From Poindextera sp963706385 (GTDB lineage Bacteria > Pseudomonadota > Alphaproteobacteria > Caulobacterales > Caulobacteraceae), in NCBI GenBank assembly GCA_963706385.1, contig OY970153.1, positions 2,418,001-2,482,000 on the forward strand: a stretch of DNA of 64,000 nt, written 5' to 3'. This document shows positions 7,480 through 16,809 of the stretch, piece by piece. A program made the position numbers and the translations under genes. Positions within the stretch are counted from its first letter, which is position 1, and the number at the start of each line of letters is the position of its first letter. The notes under the pieces were generated by a model, which was not told where the DNA came from, did not search any database, and worked only from the letters and a program-made list of their open reading frames with translations.

Positions 7480-10400
7480 TGGCCGAGTTGCGCCTTTCGA
7501 CCTGGGGCATCAAGAACCCGATCCCCGTCGCGTTGCTGTTCATTATCGCGGTGATGGCTGGACTGGTTTCCTACAACTTCCTGCCGATCAAACAGTACCC
7601 GAACGTGGTGTTTCCCGCGGTCGCGGTGACCGTCACCGAGAGCGCCGCGGCGCCGGGGGAGATGGAGACCCAGATCACCCGACCGATCGAGGACGCCATG
7701 GCGGGCATCCCGAACGTGCGGTCGATCCAGTCGCAGGTCAGCCAGGGCCTCTCGAACACCATGGTTCAATTCGAGCTGGGCGAGGACTTGCAAAAGGCGA
7801 CCGACGAGGTCCGCCAGAGGGTCGACCAGACCCGAGCGGCGCTGCCGCGCGAGATCGATCCCCCCACGGTCCAGCGCCTGGAGATCGCCTCCGAACCGAT
7901 CCTGACCTATGCGGTCTCCTCGCCGACCCTGACGCCGGCCGAGATCTCCTGGTTCATCGACGACACCGTCGCGCGCGAACTGCAGACGGCCAAGGGCGTG
8001 GCTCAGGTCTCCCGCGTGGGCGGGATCGATCGCGAGATCAACGTTGTCGTCGACCCCGATCGGCTGGCGGCCCAGGGCCTGACCGCGAACGCGTTGAACG
8101 TCGCGCTCGGCGCGTTCAATGTCGACTATCCGGGCGGCCGCGTGGACGTGGGCGGCCGCGAACAGACCCTGCGGGTGCTGGGCGCGGCCCAGACCGTGGA
8201 GCAGCTTCGCAACCTGACGATTCCCACCGCTGGCGGACGGTTCGTCAAGCTGTCGGATGTCGCCGACGTGGGCGACGGCTCGGGCGAGCCGCGGCGTTTC
8301 GCCGAGTTGGACGGCCGCCCGGTTGTCGGCTTTCAGGTGCTCAAGACCAACGAAGCCAGCGAGGTCCGCGTCGAGGACGAGGTGCTCAAGGCGCTCGCCA
8401 CCCTGCAGGCGGCGCATCCGGAGGTGAGGTTCACCAAGATCTTCTCGACGGTCAACAACACCCGCGCGGCCTATGCCGCGACCTTGCACAGCATGCTTGA
8501 GGGGATGATTCTCGCTTCGCTCGTGGTCTTTCTGTTCCTGCGCGACTGGCGCTCGACCGCGATCACCGCCATCGCCATGCCAGTCTCGCTGATCCCAACC
8601 TTTCTGGTCATGGCGCTGTTCCATTTCAGCCTGAATGTCGTGACCCTGCTGGCCCTGACCCTGGTGATCGGCATTCTGGTCGACGACGCCATCGTCGAGA
8701 TCGAGAACATCCAAAAACGGGTGCAGGCCGGCGCCCGGCCCTACCGCGCGGCGATGGAGGGCGCCGACCAGATCGGCTTGGCGGTGGTCGCGACCACCTC
8801 GACCATCGTGGTGGTGTTCACCCCGGTCTCGTTCATGGGCTCGATTCCCGGCCAGTTCTTCCGCGAGTTCGGCATCACCGTCTCGGTGGCCGTGCTGTTC
8901 TCGCTGCTGGTGGCGCGGCTGCTCACCCCCCTGCTGGCCGCGTATTTCCTCAAACCAGCGGCCGAGCCGCATCCGCGCGGCGATCTGCGTCCAATTTATC
9001 GCCGCGTTCTTGAATGGGCGCTGTCTCACCGACTGGTGACCGCCGGCATCGGCGGGGTGATCTTCATCGTGTCGCTGGCCCTGATCGCGACCCTGCCCCA
9101 GGGCGTGCAGCCGCCCGGCAACCCGGACTATATGTTCATCGGCGTCGAAGGCCCGCCCGGCGCCACCATGGCCGACATGCACCGGATCAGCGCCCAGACC
9201 ACGGCCCTGGTGCGCGCGCGGATTCCGGAAGCGGAGATGGTCTTCACCCAGGTCGGCGAGACCGCGGGCGAAGGGTTCGGCGGCGGCGGCAGCGGCGGTC
9301 CCTCGGCCGGCACGATCACCGTGATCCTCAACCCCGCGCGGTCGGCGACGGTCAGTCAGATCGAGGACCGCATCCGCCCCTATTTCCGGGACATCCCCGA
9401 CTCGCGGGTGGCTCTGCAGACGCTCGGCTTCGGCTCGGCCGCGATCCAGATGGTGCTGACCAGTCAGGATGGCGAGGTGCTCAACCGGACTGGCGAAGAG
9501 CTCGAACGCGAGATGCGCGGGTTGAAGACCATCGCCGATCCGCGTCCCTCCGCCCCGCCCACGGCCCCCGAAATCGCCATCCGCCCGAGGCCGGAAGAGG
9601 CCGCCCGGCTGGGCGTGACAGTGCAATCGATCGCCTCGATCGCGCGGGTCGCCACCGTCGGCGACATCGACGCCAATGTGCCCAAGCTGACCCAGGGCGA
9701 GCGGCGGATTCCGATCCGTGTGCGCCTGCCGGTCGAGGCGCGGACCAACATCGACAGGATCCGGGCGCTACAGGTGCCCACCGCCAGCGGCGGGACGACC
9801 CCGCTGTCCAGCGTCGCCGACGTCGACTTTCAGGCCGGCCCCTCGGTGATCAACCGCTACGATCGCAAGCGGATGCTGTCGGTCGACGCCGACCTGGTCA
9901 ACGGCGCTCAGCTCGGCCAAGGGATGGCCGAGGCGAAGACGCTGCCGATCATGCGCAACCTTCCGGCGGGCGTGACTACCACATCCACCGGCCAGCAGCA
10001 GGAGTTCCAGGAGCTGTTCGGCGCGCTGGGCATGGCCTTCTTCACCGGTGTGGCGATGATCTACGCGGTGCTGGTGCTGCTGTTCCGCAGCTTCTTCAAG
10101 CCGATCACCATCATCTCGGCCCTGCCGCTGGCGATCGGCGGGGCGTTCATGGGCCTAGTGGCGGCGCATGAATCGGTCTCCATCCCCTCGCTGATCGGGC
10201 TTCTGATGCTGCTGGGGGTGGCGGCGAAGAACTCCATCCTCCTGGTCGAATACGCCATCGAGCGCGAGCGGGCGGGGATCGCCCAGCGCGAGGCGATCAT
10301 GGAGGCCTGCCGCGAGCGGGCGCGGCCGATCATCATGACCACCGTGGCGATGGCCGCCGGCATGCTGCCGACCGCCCTGTCGATCGGCAAGGGATCGGAG

Positions 10401-10580
10401 TTCCGCCAGCCGATGGCGATCGCGGTGATCGGCGGGCTGATCACCTCGACCATCCTGTCTCTGGTCATGGTGCCGGTGGTCTATGAGGTGATCGACGACA
10501 TCGAACACTGGCTGCTGCCGCGTCTCGCGCCGCTCGTCACTCCCCGCGACGCGCCCGTCGCGCTTGAAGAGGCGCCTTGA
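7479..10580 (+). CDS. RND family efflux transporter permease
   Basis: Proton-driven inner-membrane exporter of the AcrB/MexB superfamily, 1033 residues, full length. It starts with a first membrane helix after the N-terminal segment WGIKNPIPVALLFIIAVMAG and has the usual two large periplasmic loops and twelve helices. The proton-relay aspartate pair is present in LVIGILVDDAIVEIENIQKR (about residues 396-415). Its start overlaps the adaptor stop (TGATG). Sequence type is nearer to the HAE-1/uncharacterised RND branch than to the heavy-metal branch; the substrate cannot be assigned. No dedicated regulator is next to it except the MarR gene downstream. Confidence 0.94.
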   Translation: MAELRLSTWGIKNPIPVALLFIIAVMAGLVSYNFLPIKQYPNVVFPAVAVTVTESAAAPGEMETQITRPIEDAMAGIPNVRSIQSQVSQGLSNTMVQFELGEDLQKATDEVRQRVDQTRAALPREIDPPTVQRLEIASEPILTYAVSSPTLTPAEISWFIDDTVARELQTAKGVAQVSRVGGIDREINVVVDPDRLAAQGLTANALNVALGAFNVDYPGGRVDVGGREQTLRVLGAAQTVEQLRNLTIPTAGGRFVKLSDVADVGDGSGEPRRFAELDGRPVVGFQVLKTNEASEVRVEDEVLKALATLQAAHPEVRFTKIFSTVNNTRAAYAATLHSMLEGMILASLVVFLFLRDWRSTAITAIAMPVSLIPTFLVMALFHFSLNVVTLLALTLVIGILVDDAIVEIENIQKRVQAGARPYRAAMEGADQIGLAVVATTSTIVVVFTPVSFMGSIPGQFFREFGITVSVAVLFSLLVARLLTPLLAAYFLKPAAEPHPRGDLRPIYRRVLEWALSHRLVTAGIGGVIFIVSLALIATLPQGVQPPGNPDYMFIGVEGPPGATMADMHRISAQTTALVRARIPEAEMVFTQVGETAGEGFGGGGSGGPSAGTITVILNPARSATVSQIEDRIRPYFRDIPDSRVALQTLGFGSAAIQMVLTSQDGEVLNRTGEELEREMRGLKTIADPRPSAPPTAPEIAIRPRPEEAARLGVTVQSIASIARVATVGDIDANVPKLTQGERRIPIRVRLPVEARTNIDRIRALQVPTASGGTTPLSSVADVDFQAGPSVINRYDRKRMLSVDADLVNGAQLGQGMAEAKTLPIMRNLPAGVTTTSTGQQQEFQELFGALGMAFFTGVAMIYAVLVLLFRSFFKPITIISALPLAIGGAFMGLVAAHESVSIPSLIGLLMLLGVAAKNSILLVEYAIERERAGIAQREAIMEACRERARPIIMTTVAMAAGMLPTALSIGKGSEFRQPMAIAVIGGLITSTILSLVMVPVVYEVIDDIEHWLLPRLAPLVTPRDAPVALEEAP

Positions 10581-10629
10581 TCGCGCCGCCGCCCAACGCG
10601 TTCGAACCCAGATCGGCGGCCCCTCCGCC

Positions 10630-10673
10630 TTGACAGGCGTGAGCGCGAACAGATAGTTAGCCTACCTAATCAT
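10630..10673 (+). promoter_or_regulatory. Promoter with overlapping MarR-type operator
   Basis: A TTGACA -35 (10630-10635) is followed after 16 bp by GATAGT (10652-10657). Overlapping and just behind it lies the inverted repeat TTAG-cctac-CTAA (10657-10669), close to the usual MarR-family half-site form. It lies 13-52 bp in front of the marR start codon, as expected for an autoregulated marR-efflux operon. Confidence 0.55.
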
Positions 10674-10682
10674 ATTGCCGCC

Positions 10683-11138
10683 ATGACCGTCTCCCCGTCG
10701 CGCCCGCCGACCGATGTCCAGGCCCTGGCCGAGGCGCTGCGTCCCGCCTTGCTTCGCCTGGGTCGCAAGCTGAGGCGCGAGTCGCAAGCGCTCGGCCTGT
10801 CGCCGCTCGACGCCTTGCTGCTCGGCGCGGTGAAACAGCGGGATGGCGTCGGAGTCTCCGAACTGGCCGATCTGGAGGCGATGTCGCGCCCGAGCATGAG
10901 TGCGCACGTCAAGCGGTTGGAGGCGGCCGGCTGGATCGCTCGCCTAGCCCCGGACAGCCAGGACAAGCGGCGCGTGGGCCTGACCCTGACCGCGGCCGGC
11001 GGCAAGGCGCTCGACGCCGTCCGGCGTCGCCGCAACGACTGGCTGGCCGTGCGGCTTTCGGCCCTGTCGTCCGACACGCGCGAGGCGCTGGCCGCAGCGA
11101 TCGGGGCGCTCGAGCAGATCGCTGGGGACCGGGCATGA
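10683..11138 (+). CDS. MarR family transcriptional regulator
   Basis: 151 residues, winged-helix repressor that usually responds to small phenolic or drug-like ligands. The winged helix spans about residues 45-110: VSELADLEAMSRPSMSAHVK is the recognition helix region, LAPDSQDKRRVGLTLTAAGG is the wing with the conserved D-R-R. It overlaps the downstream MFS gene by four bases (ATGA), so it most likely represses that transporter and itself through the operator at 10657-10669. Confidence 0.92.
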   Translation: MTVSPSRPPTDVQALAEALRPALLRLGRKLRRESQALGLSPLDALLLGAVKQRDGVGVSELADLEAMSRPSMSAHVKRLEAAGWIARLAPDSQDKRRVGLTLTAAGGKALDAVRRRRNDWLAVRLSALSSDTREALAAAIGALEQIAGDRA

Positions 11139-12652
11139 ACCGGACCGAACTCAACGCGCCCGATGCGGTCGACCATGTGGCGATGGACGATGCGCCGCCG
11201 CTGACGCCCACCGGCCCGCTGATCCCGCTGATCATCGGCAGCGCCCTGTTCATGCAGACGCTGGATGCGACGGTGATCTCCAACGCCCTGCCGACCATGG
11301 CGCGGTCGCTGCACGAAGACCCGGTGACGCTGAACCTGGCGATCACATCCTACCTTCTGGCCTCCGCGGTGTTCCTGCCGATCAGCGGTTGGGCGGCTGA
11401 CCGGTTCGGGGCCAAGTCCGTATTCCGTCTGGCCATCGCGCTGTTCGCCCTTTCATCGCTCGGCTGCGGGCTCTCGCGGAGCCTGCCCGAACTGGTGGCC
11501 GCGCGGATGACCCAGGGCATGGCCGGGGCGATGATGGCGCCGGTCGGGCGGCTGGTGCTCTTGAGATCGGTGTCCAAGTCCGAGTTGGTGCGGGCGATGA
11601 GCTACCTGACCATGCCGGCGATGCTGGGGCCGGTGCTGGGCCCGCCGATCGGCGGCTTCATCACCACCTTCGCCTCCTGGCGGTGGATCTTCTTCATCAA
11701 CATTCCGATGGGGATCCTGGGCGTGGCCCTGGTCACCATGTTCATTCCGAACATCCGCGAAGACCACAGCCCGCCGCTGGACTGGCGCGGCTTCGTGCTG
11801 ACTGGCTTCGGCCTGGCGGGCCTGGTCTACGGCTTCGAGAACCTCGGCCGCGGCATGCTGCCGTTCGCGGTGGTGGCGGCCATGTTGGTCGGCGGGGCGG
11901 TATGCCTCGTCATCTACGCCCGCCATGCGCGGCGCACGCCGCACGCCCTGCTCGATCTCGACCTGCTCCGCATTCCCACGTTCATGAGCTCCACGGTCGG
12001 CGGGGCCTTCCTGCGGATGGGCATGGGCGCGACGCCCTTTCTTCTGGCCCTGCTGCTGCAGATGGGTTTCGGCATGAGCGCCTTCGCCGCCGGGATGATG
12101 ACCTTCGCCAGCGGCGCGGGAGCGCTCCTGATGAAGGTCACCGCCCGGCCGATCATCGGCTGGCTGGGGTTCAAGCCGGTGCTGGTGGGCAACACCCTGA
12201 TCACCAGCCTGACCTTTATGAGCTACAGCCTGTTTCGCGCCACGACCTGGCATGGGCTGATCATCGCGACCCTGCTGATGGGCGGCTTTTTCCGGTCGCT
12301 GCAGTTCACCGCGCTGAACGCCATTGCTTACGCCGACGTCGATCAGGCGCGGATGAGCCGGGCCAGCAGCCTCTCGGCGATGGGCCAGCAGTTGGCCCAG
12401 AGCGTTGGCATCGGCCTGGCGGCGATGCTGCTGAGTCTGATCCGCCGCTTGCACGGATCGAGCGGGCTCAAGGCGGCCGACGTCTCGCCCGCCTTCTTCA
12501 TCATCGGCGTCGTCTCGCTGGCCGGTCTATTCTTCTTCGTCCCCCTGCCGCGGAACGCCGGGTCCGAGCTCAGCGGCAAGGTCGATCAGCCCAACCGCGC
12601 CAGCCGAGATCCGGCGCCGTTGCTTGCACACGCGGCCCCGGTCGAGGATTGA
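11135..12652 (+). CDS. MFS drug efflux transporter, DHA2 (14-helix EmrB/QacA) family
   Basis: Inner-membrane drug:proton antiporter, 505 residues. Motif C-like and DHA2 features are visible: MQTLDATVISNALPTMARSL in the first helix, FLPISGWAADRFGAKSVFRL (motif A) after helix 2, and GPVLGPPIGGFITTFASWRW (antiporter motif C) in helix 5. Translationally coupled to the MarR gene, giving a two-gene inducible efflux operon. The C-terminus (after about residue 475) is a polar tail. Confidence 0.93.
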   Translation: MNRTELNAPDAVDHVAMDDAPPLTPTGPLIPLIIGSALFMQTLDATVISNALPTMARSLHEDPVTLNLAITSYLLASAVFLPISGWAADRFGAKSVFRLAIALFALSSLGCGLSRSLPELVAARMTQGMAGAMMAPVGRLVLLRSVSKSELVRAMSYLTMPAMLGPVLGPPIGGFITTFASWRWIFFINIPMGILGVALVTMFIPNIREDHSPPLDWRGFVLTGFGLAGLVYGFENLGRGMLPFAVVAAMLVGGAVCLVIYARHARRTPHALLDLDLLRIPTFMSSTVGGAFLRMGMGATPFLLALLLQMGFGMSAFAAGMMTFASGAGALLMKVTARPIIGWLGFKPVLVGNTLITSLTFMSYSLFRATTWHGLIIATLLMGGFFRSLQFTALNAIAYADVDQARMSRASSLSAMGQQLAQSVGIGLAAMLLSLIRRLHGSSGLKAADVSPAFFIIGVVSLAGLFFFVPLPRNAGSELSGKVDQPNRASRDPAPLLAHAAPVED

Positions 12653-12655
12653 CCG

Positions 12656-13426
12656 TCAAGCCTCCAGCTTCGCCGCCGCCAGGAAATCCAGCACCGCGTG
12701 GTTGAACGCCTCGGGCTGGTCGATATTGGCGGCGTGGCCGGCTTTGGGGATCACCACCTTGACCGCGCCGGGAATCTTGGCGGCCATGTAGTCGCTGGCG
12801 GCCAGGAACGGGGTGTCGTCGGCTCCGACCAGCACCAGCGAAGGGACCGCGATGGAGGTCAGCGAATTGAGCACCGCGGGGTCGCGCTGGGTGAGCATGC
12901 CGCGCGCGGCCTTGGCCAGGCCCCTGGCGTCGCGGTGCTTGCTCATCCGCATTTCGGGGCTGCCGGCGGCGAGCCGCTCCAGGCCCTCGGTCTCGTAGCG
13001 CTCGGCGGTGCGCAGGGCGTTGGCGTTCCAGCCCGCCCGCGCCTCGTCGTTGCGATAGCCGGGTCCGGTGTCGATGATCAGCAAGGCCCGCACCCGCTCC
13101 GGATGGACCCGGTTGAACGCCAGCGACATATAGCCGCCGAGCGACAGGCCGCCGACGATCGCCTTGTCCGCGCCCACCGCGTCCAGGATTGCGGCCATGT
13201 CGGCCACCGTGGCCGGCTCCGAGTAGGCCGCCAAATCTTCCGGATAGTCCGAGCGGCCGTGGCCGCGCATGTCCCAGATGACCAGCTTGTGGTGTTTCGA
13301 TAACGGTTCGACTTGGCCGCGCCACATCTCAGATGTGGCGGAATAGCCATGGCTGAGCAAGATCACCGGGCCCTCGCCATGCGCTTCGTAATACAGCTCG
13401 ACGCCATCACGCTTGAGTTTGGCCAT
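12656..13426 (-). CDS. Alpha/beta fold hydrolase
   Basis: 256 residues. HGYSATSEMW oxyanion loop, nucleophile elbow GGLSLGGYMSL, acid in LVGADDTPF and histidine in AGHAANIDQPEAF make a complete triad of the 3-oxoadipate enol-lactonase/haloperoxidase-like branch. It is the last gene of a minus-strand set with enoyl-CoA hydratase and acyl-CoA dehydrogenase (40-bp gap), so a role in ester or lactone opening in the same catabolic route is an inference. It is convergent with the MFS gene, which ends 3 bp away. Confidence 0.85.
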   Translation of the reverse strand: MAKLKRDGVELYYEAHGEGPVILLSHGYSATSEMWRGQVEPLSKHHKLVIWDMRGHGRSDYPEDLAAYSEPATVADMAAILDAVGADKAIVGGLSLGGYMSLAFNRVHPERVRALLIIDTGPGYRNDEARAGWNANALRTAERYETEGLERLAAGSPEMRMSKHRDARGLAKAARGMLTQRDPAVLNSLTSIAVPSLVLVGADDTPFLAASDYMAAKIPGAVKVVIPKAGHAANIDQPEAFNHAVLDFLAAAKLEA

Positions 13427-13466
13427 CCGTTCGTCCTCCCATTTGCCAAGCGATCCGAGCCCGGAC

Positions 13467-14252
13467 TCAGGCGCCGGTGAACGCCCCTGGCCGGCGTTCG
13501 GCCACGGCGCGGACGCCCTCGGCGAAGTCGGCGGTCTTGCGCAGCCATTCCTGTTCGGTGAACTCGAGGTCGGTCTGGGCCTTGACCTCGGCGGCTAGGG
13601 CGCCGCGCAGGGTCGCCCGCGTCGACTGCACCGCCAGCGGCGCGTTCTCGGCCAACTCGCGCGCCAGACCGAGCGCCGCTTCACGCAGCGTCTCCAGCGG
13701 CGCGACCGCATCCACCAGACCCCAGGCCAGAGCCTCGTCGGCCTTGATCCGCCGGCCGGTCAGGCAGAGCAGCGCCGCCCGCTGCTCGCCGATCAGCCGG
13801 GGCAGGGTGTGGGTGATGCCGAAGCCCGGGTGGAAGCCCAGCTTGACGAAGTTGGCGGTGAACCTGGCCTCCGGCGCGGCGACGCGGAAATCGGCGACCA
13901 GGGCCAGGCCCAGGCCCGCGCCCACCGCCGCGCCCTGGACGGCGGCCACGATCGGCTTCTTGTTGGAGAACAGCCGCACCGCCTGCGCATACAACGGATT
14001 GATCCCGCTGACTTCGCCGCTGGTCAGGCCACGCGGGGCGGTCAGGTCGGCGCCGGCGCAGAAACTCTTGCCCGCGCTGACCAGGAGCAGGGCCCGGCAC
14101 CGGGGCTCGACGTCCAGCGCCTCGAAGGCGTCGGCCAGGTCGCGCATCAAGTCGACGCTGACGTGGTTGTGCGGCGGCTTGTCGATCTCCAGCACCGCCA
14201 CATGGCCGTCCAGGATCAGGCTGATGTCGCCGTAGCGCTCGCGCAGGTTCAT
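13467..14252 (-). CDS. Enoyl-CoA hydratase/isomerase family protein
   Basis: Crotonase-fold enzyme that hydrates or isomerises enoyl-CoA in beta-oxidation-like pathways. 261 residues from ATG 14252 (MNLRERYGDISLILDG). The oxyanion-hole strands are seen in GKSFCAGADLTAP and PIVAAVQGAAVGAGLGLALV. The usual second catalytic Glu region is less clear (FTANFVKLGFHPGFG), so hydratase versus isomerase cannot be settled. Start chosen because it overlaps the upstream dehydrogenase stop by four bases (ATGA). Confidence 0.9.
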   Translation of the reverse strand: MNLRERYGDISLILDGHVAVLEIDKPPHNHVSVDLMRDLADAFEALDVEPRCRALLLVSAGKSFCAGADLTAPRGLTSGEVSGINPLYAQAVRLFSNKKPIVAAVQGAAVGAGLGLALVADFRVAAPEARFTANFVKLGFHPGFGITHTLPRLIGEQRAALLCLTGRRIKADEALAWGLVDAVAPLETLREAALGLARELAENAPLAVQSTRATLRGALAAEVKAQTDLEFTEQEWLRKTADFAEGVRAVAERRPGAFTGA

Positions 14253-15418
14253 CGCCGGCCGCCTCCCAACAGATTGCGGGCCACCACCCATTTGTGCACC
14301 TCGGTGGGGCCGTCGTAGATGCGCATGGTGCGCAGTTTTGAGGCCATCAGCTGCAGCGGCAGCTCCTTGGTCATGCCCATGGCGCCAAAGGTCTGCATGG
14401 CGTGGTCGACCACCTCCCAGGCCATCTCGGTGGCGTAGGCCTTGATCATCGAGATTTCCAGCCGCACGTCGCGGCCATGGTCCAACTTCCAGGCGCAGTC
14501 GTAGGTCATCAGCCGGGCGGCGTGGATGCGGGTGGCCGCGTCCGCCACCCACCATTGGATCGCCTGGCGCTCGGACAGCGGCTGACCGAAGGTCACCCGT
14601 TGCGGCGCGTAGTCGCAGATCATGTCCAGCGCCCGCTGGGCCATGCCGATCGACCAGGAGGCCATCTCGATCCGCCGGGTGCCCAGCCGCAGTTGCATCG
14701 GCGCGAAGCCCTGGCCCTCGACGCCCAGCAGCTTCCAGCTTGGAACCCGGCAGTCCTCCAGCACCACTTCATAGGTCACCGCCCCGCCGACCATCGGGAT
14801 GCGGCGCAGCACGTTGAAGCCGGGCGTTCCCTTGTCGACCAGGAAGGCCGAGATGCCGCCACGGGCGCGCTTTTCCTTGTCGGTCACCGCCATCAGGATG
14901 GTGAAGTCGGCGTGGTCGGCGCGGCTGATCCAGATCTTGCGGCCGTTGATGACCCAGTCCTCGCCGTCGCGTTCAGCCTTGGTGATCATCCCGGCCGGGT
15001 CGCCTCCGGCGCCGGGCTCGGAAATGCCGATCGCCGAGACCGTTTCGCCGCGGACGTAGGGCTCTAGATAGGCGACGCGCTGGCGCTCGTTCACCGTGGC
15101 CATCAGCATGCGAAGGTTCGGCGAGTCGGGCGGCAGTGTGTAGGGGGTGACGGTCCGGCCCAGCTCCTCGTTGACCCCGACCATGGCCACGGCGGGCAGG
15201 TCGGCGCCGCCGATGTCCTCCGGCGCGTCGAGCCCCCACAGGCCCAGGCGTTTGGACACCTCGTCGATGCGATCCTGGTCGGCCTTGGCCAAGCCCAAAC
15301 CCTTGCCGTCAGCCTCCCGCGCCAACACGCCGGCCTCCAGCGGCATCAGCTCGTCATCGACGAAGCGGCGCACCAGATCCTTCAGCATCCGGTGTTCTTC
15401 GCTCAGTTCGAAATCCAT
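14249..15418 (-). CDS. Acyl-CoA dehydrogenase family protein
   Basis: FAD enzyme that introduces the alpha-beta double bond in an acyl-CoA, feeding the hydratase coupled to it. 389 residues from ATG 15418 (MDFELSEEHRMLKDLVRRFV). N-terminal helical domain, beta domain with ISEPGAGGDPAGM and WVINGRKIWISRADHADFTI, and C-terminal helices with FGAMGMTKELPLQLMASKLR and RIYDGPTEVHKW, the region that holds the usual catalytic Glu. It faces the CoA-transferase at 15583, so the two operons share a 160-bp divergent control region. Confidence 0.93.
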   Translation of the reverse strand: MDFELSEEHRMLKDLVRRFVDDELMPLEAGVLAREADGKGLGLAKADQDRIDEVSKRLGLWGLDAPEDIGGADLPAVAMVGVNEELGRTVTPYTLPPDSPNLRMLMATVNERQRVAYLEPYVRGETVSAIGISEPGAGGDPAGMITKAERDGEDWVINGRKIWISRADHADFTILMAVTDKEKRARGGISAFLVDKGTPGFNVLRRIPMVGGAVTYEVVLEDCRVPSWKLLGVEGQGFAPMQLRLGTRRIEMASWSIGMAQRALDMICDYAPQRVTFGQPLSERQAIQWWVADAATRIHAARLMTYDCAWKLDHGRDVRLEISMIKAYATEMAWEVVDHAMQTFGAMGMTKELPLQLMASKLRTMRIYDGPTEVHKWVVARNLLGGGRR

Positions 15419-15582
15419 GGCGGCCCGTCCCCGACGTTTTCCTGTCCCTTTGGCCAATCGTGGCGGAACTCCGGCCCGGCGTCCACGCCCTGGCGGGGCA
15501 AGATCGCACCATCCGCGTGGCCCCCGCCCGATTTCGTATGCTAAGCCCGCCCAGGGCGTCGCCAAGGGAGGGCCATAGACCG

Positions 15583-16809
15583 ATGCAAAACAAGGTTCGG
15601 GCGCTCGCCACCGAAACCACCGGCCCGCTCAAGGGCGTGCGCGTCCTGGACATGACTGGCGTGGTGTTCGGCGCCTATGCGACTCAGATGCTGGGTGATC
15701 TGGGCGCCGATGTGATCAAGGTCGAGTTTCCCGGCGGCCGTCGGGGCGGCGGGGGCGACATCATGCGCTGGGCCGGTCATCCGCCGGCGGGCGCGCCCGA
15801 CGACCTCGGGCCGATCTTCATGACCATCAACCGCAACAAGCGCTCGATGCTGCTGGACCTGCGCGACGAGAAGGCCATGCGGGCGCTGCGGCGGTTGATC
15901 AGGACCAGCCAGGTGTTCGCCGCCTCGGTGCGCTATGACGGGTTGAAACGGCTCGGGCTGGATTACGAGGCGGTCAAACAGATCCGGCCGGACATCGTCT
16001 ATGTCCACGGCGCCGGCTACGGCGCGGACGGGCCCTATGCCGGAGAGCCGGCCTACGACGACCTGATCCAGTCGGCCTGCGGTATGGCCGACCTGTTGAA
16101 TTGCACGGACGGGAACCCGGCGCCGCGGCTGATCCCCAGCCTGATCGCCGACAAGGTCAGCGGCCATTTCATGGCCCAGGCGGTCCTGGCGGCGCTGTTC
16201 CACCACGCCCGCACCGGCGAGGGCCAGTTCGTCGAGGTGCCGATGCTGGAGTGCATGACCAGCTTCAACCTGGCGGAACACTTCTTCGGCCACGTCTATG
16301 ATCCGCCGACCGGACAGTGGGCCTACACCCGGGTGGCCAATCCCGAGCGCAAACCGTTCGCCACCAAGGACGGCTACATCGGCCTTCTGCCGTACACGGA
16401 CAAGCAATGGGACCAGTTCTTCGAGGTGGCCGGCTGGGGTGAGAGCTTCGGCAAGGATCCGCGATTTTCCGACTACGCCACCCGTGGTCGGCACATCCGC
16501 GAACTCTACGGCTTGGTCGAGCAGGTCACCCTCACCCGCACCACCGACGAATGGTTGGCGACCCTGAAACCCCTGCATATCCCGGTGGTGCGAATGAACC
16601 GGCTGGACGAGCTGCAGGCCGATCCGCATCTGGCGGCCGTCGGCCTGTTCGAGCGCTACGAGCACCCGGACGCCGGCGCCTATTTCAACCTGCGCCCGCC
16701 CGTGCGTTACTCCAGGACGCCAGCCAATATCCGCCGCCATCCGCCCCGGATGGGCGAGCACACGGAAGAACTGCTGGCGGAAGTCGCCGATCGGGAGGAG
16801 CAGGAATGA
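15583..16809 (+). CDS. CaiB/BaiF family CoA-transferase
   Basis: Type III CoA-transferase, 408 residues. It moves CoA from an acyl-CoA donor to a free acid. Start ATG 15583 has a good ribosome site (AGGGAGGG); the longer frame upstream is non-conserved. Family signatures: GPLKGVRVLDMTGVVFGAYA, LGDLGADVIKVEFPGG, DLRDEKAMRALRRLI, and the GEGQFVEVPMLECM segment where the family's acidic nucleophile is expected; here that position seems to be Glu, which should be checked against an alignment. Coupled to the VOC gene by ATGA overlap, pointing to a joint catabolic role. Confidence 0.9.
   Translation: MQNKVRALATETTGPLKGVRVLDMTGVVFGAYATQMLGDLGADVIKVEFPGGRRGGGGDIMRWAGHPPAGAPDDLGPIFMTINRNKRSMLLDLRDEKAMRALRRLIRTSQVFAASVRYDGLKRLGLDYEAVKQIRPDIVYVHGAGYGADGPYAGEPAYDDLIQSACGMADLLNCTDGNPAPRLIPSLIADKVSGHFMAQAVLAALFHHARTGEGQFVEVPMLECMTSFNLAEHFFGHVYDPPTGQWAYTRVANPERKPFATKDGYIGLLPYTDKQWDQFFEVAGWGESFGKDPRFSDYATRGRHIRELYGLVEQVTLTRTTDEWLATLKPLHIPVVRMNRLDELQADPHLAAVGLFERYEHPDAGAYFNLRPPVRYSRTPANIRRHPPRMGEHTEELLAEVADREEQE

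Noticed and set aside
7338..9626. Long minus-strand open frame (762 codons) opposite the RND pump gene
   Set aside because: Composition is low-complexity Arg/Gly/Asp/His typical of the antisense frame of a GC-rich gene, with no family motif; the plus-strand RND gene is full length.
15460..15582. Upstream in-frame start for the CoA-transferase
   Set aside because: The added residues are not conserved and ATG 15583 has the strong ribosome site.
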